From: Acidimicrobilacustris europaeus
GTDB lineage: Bacteria; Actinomycetota; Acidimicrobiia; Acidimicrobiales; Acidimicrobilacustridaceae
DNA: 64,000 nt
NCBI GenBank assembly: GCA_965194515.1
Contig: OZ239146.1
Coordinates: 1,488,001 to 1,552,000, forward strand
Direction of reading: 5' to 3'
Of this stretch, positions 60,268-64,000 are shown in pieces (within the stretch, counting starts at the first letter, position 1; each line of letters opens with the position of its first letter). Made by a program: the position numbers and the translations under genes. The notes under the pieces were generated by a model. That model ran no database searches, was not told the origin of the DNA, and saw only the letters and a list, made by a program, of their open reading frames with translations.

Positions 60268-61833
60268 GTGACCGACGTCGAGACTCCCACCGAAGCGCTG
60301 CAGGACCTGCGGCGAACTCGACGCCACAACCGACTTTCGCAAGTCCATTGGATCGATGCGGTCTATCGGGTCTACATGGTTGGCCTCGCTGCGGTGATCT
60401 TCGTCCTTTTCGCAGTGAGTCAACTCCCGGACAATCGACTCACCAATGAAGAGGCCCTGAGATTTGCCAATGAAGCACCGATGTGGCTCGGGCTCGGATT
60501 CGCAATTGCAATAGGCGTTGGCTTGCGCTCAGGAGGCCGCGGCGGACCGCTTGTGCTCGAAGCGCCAGTCGTCATGCACGAACTCAATGCACCGGTTCCG
60601 CGCGAATCGGTTGTTCGTGGTCCGGCCATCAAACAACTTCGATTCATGGCATTCGCCGGCGCCGTGATTGGCGCAATCATCGGCGAAGTCGCTGCGTATC
60701 GACTCCCCGTCAATCCCGCTGCGGCAATTGCGTGCGGAGCTCTCTCGTTTGCTCTTGTCGGGGTACTTGCTTCTGCAACTGCACTCGCTGCATCGGGTCG
60801 ACGTCTTCGTTGGTGGCCCGCCAACATCCTTGCTGCTGTCCTCATTGCGTGGTCTGCGCTCGATGTTCTAGGCAAGCGGACAACCTCGCCCTTCACGCTC
60901 TTGGCCGACATTGCGTTCTGGCCAATCACCTTCCAAGCGTTCGCCCTCATCAGCATCGTGGTCGTAGCGGTAGTCGTTTGGTTAGGACTTTCCCGGATTG
61001 GCGATCTCTCGATTGAGCATGCATTGCGTCGCGCCGGACTCGTTTCGCAGTTGCGTTTCGCCGTCACACTTCAAGACGTTCGAACCGTTGTGCTTCTTCG
61101 CCGGCAGTTGTCTCAAGAGAACGCTCGACTCCGTCCTTGGATTCGAATTGGCCGATCGAAAAAGAAGAGTTTTATTCCCCCAACGTGGAAACGCGATTGG
61201 CAGAGCTACCTGCGATTCCCCCTCCCCAGGCTCCTTCGCATGGCGATGTTCGGCGTAATCGCCGGACTATCGCTTGGCGCGTTGTGGCGCGGCACCATTC
61301 CAATGATCATCGTTGCCGGGCTTGCGCTCTACCTCGTGGCCTACGACGCATCGGAACCAACGGCCCAGGATGTTGATCACCCCACTCGGTGGGAAAGTTT
61401 CCCTGAAGCGCCTGGTGTGTTGATTCTGCAACATGTTGCTGCGGCATTTGTCGTCATGGCATTTATCTGCGCCATCGTCGCCGCCTCTGCGCTGATCCTC
61501 GTCCCATTTGCTGTGGTTTGGAAACTCGCACTCATCATGTTTGTGCCGGTCGCTCTCGCTGCCGCAGTCTCGGCAATGATCAGCACCGCTCAAGGCGCAC
61601 CCAATATGGCCGGTCTTGCCGGGCTTGGCCCCGATGTCATGGGCTGGGTCATGATCGCCCGCCTCATCATCCCTCCGGCCATCACGATCGTCGCCCTCCT
61701 GCCCCTGCTCAGCGCTGGGTCTGACCCCAACGCCATCAACACCACCAAAGTCGGCAATGCAACGGTGTACTCACTGTTCGCCGTCGGCGGTGCCATCCTT
61801 TACTTGCGCACACGGAAGCCGAAGCACCTGTGA
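60268..61833 (+). CDS. Polytopic membrane protein, probable ABC exporter permease
   Basis: 521 residues from a GTG, with about 12 hydrophobic segments in two halves separated by a soluble loop (about 265-320, rich in Arg and Lys: ARLRPWIRIGRSKKK). No named family recognised beyond general ABC-2-like layout. Its role as permease is inferred because the ATPase gene starts in a GTGA overlap at its end. LGLSRIGDLSIEHALRRAGL between helices may be a coupling region. Substrate unknown. Confidence 0.75.
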   Translation: MTDVETPTEALQDLRRTRRHNRLSQVHWIDAVYRVYMVGLAAVIFVLFAVSQLPDNRLTNEEALRFANEAPMWLGLGFAIAIGVGLRSGGRGGPLVLEAPVVMHELNAPVPRESVVRGPAIKQLRFMAFAGAVIGAIIGEVAAYRLPVNPAAAIACGALSFALVGVLASATALAASGRRLRWWPANILAAVLIAWSALDVLGKRTTSPFTLLADIAFWPITFQAFALISIVVVAVVVWLGLSRIGDLSIEHALRRAGLVSQLRFAVTLQDVRTVVLLRRQLSQENARLRPWIRIGRSKKKSFIPPTWKRDWQSYLRFPLPRLLRMAMFGVIAGLSLGALWRGTIPMIIVAGLALYLVAYDASEPTAQDVDHPTRWESFPEAPGVLILQHVAAAFVVMAFICAIVAASALILVPFAVVWKLALIMFVPVALAAAVSAMISTAQGAPNMAGLAGLGPDVMGWVMIARLIIPPAITIVALLPLLSAGSDPNAINTTKVGNATVYSLFAVGGAILYLRTRKPKHL

Positions 61834-62576
61834 CCTCAGCATTCGCACTACCCAAACAACCACCCACGCCCGCAACTGAGCCGCGTCTGAAACCCGACGC
61901 GGCATTGCAGACCCTCGACCTTTCGAAGGACTACGGCGATGGCATGGGACTCATGACCGAACTCGATCTCGTCATCGGCACGGGCGAACTCGTGATGTTG
62001 GTTGGCCCCAACGGCGCCGGAAAGTCAACGTTCCTCGGACTCGCCGCCGGGATGCTCGAGCCAACAAACGGTTGGGCATTCATTGCGGGTAGCCCCGCCG
62101 GCACCGTCCATGCGCGCGCTGCGCTCTCGTACCTGCCTGACAATCCGGTGTTGTACGACGACCTCAGTCTCGGTGAACACATCGAATACGTCGCTCGCCT
62201 TCACAAAACCGTCGATTGGCAGGACTACGCCGATGACCTTGTCGACATGTTCGGACTTGGCGACCGCATCGACGATCTTCCGTCACGTTTCAGTCGCGGA
62301 CTCAAGCAAAAGACTGGTCTCATCCTCGGGCTCATCCGTCCGTTCACCCTCATGCTCGTCGACGAACCCTTTGTTGGCCTCGACACCCCTGGCCAAGAAA
62401 CGCTGGTGGAAATCATGAGCGATGTCGTTGCCCAGGGCGCAACGATTATTTGTTCGACCCATCAGCTTGATCTCGTTCCCAGCGCAACACGGTGTGTCGG
62501 CTTACGCGACGGAGAACTCGCTTACGACGGCCCCGCTACTGCAGCAAAAATTCGCGAACTCGTCGGCGGCGAATAG
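61830..62576 (+). CDS. ABC transporter ATP-binding protein
   Basis: 248 residues. Walker A is GPNGAGKST (about 57-65), Walker B LMLVDEPFVGLD, and the H-loop histidine lies in CSTHQLDLV. The signature motif reads FSRGLKQKTGL in place of LSGGQ, a form seen in ABC-2-type exporter ATPases. GTG start overlaps the permease stop by 4 bases. Forms a transporter with the preceding membrane protein; the DUF3097 gene follows after 3 bases. Confidence 0.92.
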   Translation: MTSAFALPKQPPTPATEPRLKPDAALQTLDLSKDYGDGMGLMTELDLVIGTGELVMLVGPNGAGKSTFLGLAAGMLEPTNGWAFIAGSPAGTVHARAALSYLPDNPVLYDDLSLGEHIEYVARLHKTVDWQDYADDLVDMFGLGDRIDDLPSRFSRGLKQKTGLILGLIRPFTLMLVDEPFVGLDTPGQETLVEIMSDVVAQGATIICSTHQLDLVPSATRCVGLRDGELAYDGPATAAKIRELVGGE

Positions 62577-62579
62577 AAC

Positions 62580-63413
62580 GTGGCTGAGACGCCCTATCGG
62601 AAAGGCATTCTTTCTGAGCCTCTCGATCTCGACGGAGGCGCACCCCGTTCTCGCCAAAAACCAGCGGTCATTGCTGCAACTCCCGGCATTGAAGTTGAAG
62701 TCCGGGGCACGCACCTCTGGGGCGTCGTCGTTGAATGTGATTCATCGTTCGTCACACTCCGAGATCGTCAAGGACGCGACCACAAAATTCGATTGCGAGA
62801 TGGCGCGTTCGATGTACAAGGCCGACAGGTCACCTTGGCTCAGCCCAAAGCGTCGAGCACAGCGACCGCAACGCGTACTGCCTCGGGTTCCGTAGCGATG
62901 CCTTCTGCGCCGGCCCGCATGGCACGAGCAAGTCGCCTGCTTGTGGAAGGCGTACACGACGCGGAACTCGTGGAAAAGGTATGGGGAGACGATCTTCGCG
63001 TCGAGGGCGTCGTTGTTGAGCTCCTTGACGGCGCCGACAATCTGCATGAAATCGTCCGGTCGTTCGGGCCAAGAAGCGGACGTCGGCTCGGCGTTCTTCT
63101 CGATCATCTCGTCGACGATTCCAAAGAATCACGAATCGCTGCAGGAATCGATCATCCCGATGTTCTTGTCACTGGTCACCCATACGTCGACATTTGGGCT
63201 GCGGTGAAACCTTCAGTTGTCGGCATCGCTGCGTGGCCAGACATTCCCAAAGGCCAACCGTGGAAAGAAGGTATCTGCGCAGCGCTTGGCGTCGATGACC
63301 CTCGGCTGTCCTGGAAGAAGATCCTGAATTCGGTGTCGTCCTATGCCGACCTGCAACCACCACTCGTGGGCGCAGTCGAGCAACTCATCGACTTCGTCAC
63401 TGAGCCTTCGTAA
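62580..63413 (+). CDS. DUF3097 family protein
   Basis: 277 residues from a GTG three bases after the ATPase stop. Actinobacterial family of unknown function. Visible parts: an N-terminal beta-barrel-like segment with RGTHLWGVVVECDSSFVTL (about 40-60), then from residue 115 the conserved core ASRLLVEGVHDAELVEKVWG, GRRLGVLLDHLVDDSKESRI, and DVLVTGHPYVDIWAAVKP. The VEGxHD and LLDH...D pair resembles the acidic residues of TOPRIM domains, an inference that would imply nucleic-acid or nucleotide chemistry. Co-transcribed with the ABC transporter. Confidence 0.8.
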   Translation: MAETPYRKGILSEPLDLDGGAPRSRQKPAVIAATPGIEVEVRGTHLWGVVVECDSSFVTLRDRQGRDHKIRLRDGAFDVQGRQVTLAQPKASSTATATRTASGSVAMPSAPARMARASRLLVEGVHDAELVEKVWGDDLRVEGVVVELLDGADNLHEIVRSFGPRSGRRLGVLLDHLVDDSKESRIAAGIDHPDVLVTGHPYVDIWAAVKPSVVGIAAWPDIPKGQPWKEGICAALGVDDPRLSWKKILNSVSSYADLQPPLVGAVEQLIDFVTEPS

Positions 63414-63433
63414 TCGGCCGCCGCTGCCACGGG

Positions 63434-63439
63434 TAGCGT
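63434..63439 (+). promoter_or_regulatory. -10 hexamer of the terminal crotonase gene
   Basis: TAGCGT, seven bases (TCCTCCT), ATG. The spacer is pyrimidine-rich, so no Shine-Dalgarno site is possible. Confidence 0.5.
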
Positions 63440-63446
63440 TCCTCCT

Positions 63447-64000
63447 ATGACCGACTCCGCCGTGACTTACGAACTCCAAGACCGCGTCGCCCTCATCACG
63501 ATCGACGACGGCAAAGCCAATGCCATCAGCCACCCGATCGCTGCCGGCATTCACGATGCACTCGAAAAGGCAAAGACTGAAGCGGGCGCAGTAGTACTGG
63601 CTGGGCGTCCCGGCCGTTTCTCCGCCGGCTTCGATCTTTCCGTCATGACATCAAGCCCCGAGGCAGCCCGCAATCTCCTCAAGGCTGGCGCCGACATCGC
63701 CATTGAGATTCACGAGTTCCCCATGCCGGTGGTCATCGCATCGACCGGCCATGCACTTGCGATGGGCGCAATCTTGCTCATGTCCGCCGACGTTCGTATC
63801 GGCGCAGAGGGCAACTACAAGATTGGCCTCAACGAGGTCGCTATCGGGATGCCCGTCCCCAAGTTCGCCGTTGAACTCGCTCGTACGTCACTTTCAAACG
63901 CCGCTTTCACTGCTGCGGTCAATCACGCAACCGTGTACGACCCTGCTGGCGCGGTCGTTGCCGGCTATCTCGATCAGGTTGTCGCCGACGACGCTGTGCT
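63447..64000 (+). CDS. Enoyl-CoA hydratase/isomerase family protein (3' end cut by window edge)
   Basis: The first 184 residues of a crotonase: MTDSAVTYELQDRVALITID, oxyanion segments RFSAGFDLSV and STGHALAMGAILLMSADVRI, then YKIGLNEVAIGMPVP. One catalytic glutamate position (NEV) is present. Subtype cannot be settled from the truncated sequence. Pairs with the other crotonase at 15517 and the lipid genes of the window. It lies 33 bases after the DUF3097 gene but has its own promoter hexamer. Confidence 0.9.
   Translation, partial: MTDSAVTYELQDRVALITIDDGKANAISHPIAAGIHDALEKAKTEAGAVVLAGRPGRFSAGFDLSVMTSSPEAARNLLKAGADIAIEIHEFPMPVVIASTGHALAMGAILLMSADVRIGAEGNYKIGLNEVAIGMPVPKFAVELARTSLSNAAFTAAVNHATVYDPAGAVVAGYLDQVVADDAV

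Noticed and set aside
1..64000. CRISPR arrays, insertion sequences, integrases, prophage or rRNA genes
   Set aside because: No direct-repeat array, transposase or integrase motif, or rRNA sequence was seen; only one tRNA is present.

Overview
The window reads as a contiguous, gene-dense piece of an actinobacterial chromosome. Actinomycetota is supported by an F420-type LLM oxidoreductase, an Rv2466c-like (mycothiol-type) DsbA-fold protein, a PASTA serine/threonine kinase, a DUF3097 protein, a SepX/GLPR-like membrane protein beside a galU-moeA locus, and the gene order iscS-mnmA-(MetE-like)-ligA-gatC-gatA seen in mycobacteria. The lipid-degradation content and the Acidimicrobiia-like flavour of many proteins suggest class Acidimicrobiia, but this is inference from protein character. 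No insertion sequence, phage gene, integrase, CRISPR array or rRNA was seen. No stretch above 300 bases lacks a gene; the longest gaps (33278-33475, 46606-46779, 56134-56305) look like leader regions.

Layout. 1-13.3 kb: translation and tRNA-modification block on the minus strand (gatA partial, gatC, ligA, MetE-like, mnmA, iscS), interrupted by an SCP2 protein, a DHA2-type MFS exporter, a PASTA kinase and two membrane proteins of unknown function. 13.3-21 kb: methyltransferase, SRPBCC protein, rhomboid protease, enoyl-CoA hydratase, Trp-rich secreted protein, meaB, a NifU-type scaffold, a DsbA-like protein and an MFS transporter that appears fused to an SRPBCC half-domain. 21-33 kb: J-domain protein, glpX, Tat-exported molybdopterin oxidoreductase, Sua5, LLM oxidoreductase, TetR, isochorismatase-like protein, thiolase (with a clear terminator), acyl-CoA synthetase, ilvD, tRNA-Ala(CGC).

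32.7-41 kb: SepX/GLPR-like membrane protein, moaC, bicupin, an unrecognised gene, moaA, moeA, galU, then an FmdB zinc ribbon, SAF-domain protein and an N-terminally extended UppP. Molybdenum-cofactor synthesis and the candidate cell-division pair (MoeA/Glp with SepX/GLPR) occupy the same locus. 41-49.9 kb: a tldD gene with two tandem pmbA/tldE paralogues in one overlapping operon, a flippase-like membrane protein, dxs, an SDR and a lipoprotein.

49.8-58.3 kb: minus-strand lipid block (DUF35 OB-fold protein, two non-canonical thiolase-fold proteins, patatin, MarR, acyl-CoA ligase) with nfuA and a PIG-V-like mannosyltransferase upstream. 58.4-64 kb: ABC-F protein, an ABC permease/ATPase pair coupled to a DUF3097 protein, and a crotonase cut by the window edge.

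Across the window, 20 genes carry a TANNNT (or CAGACT) hexamer ending exactly 6-8 bases before the start codon, the signature of leaderless transcription; other genes use clear Shine-Dalgarno sites or ATGA/GTGA overlaps.
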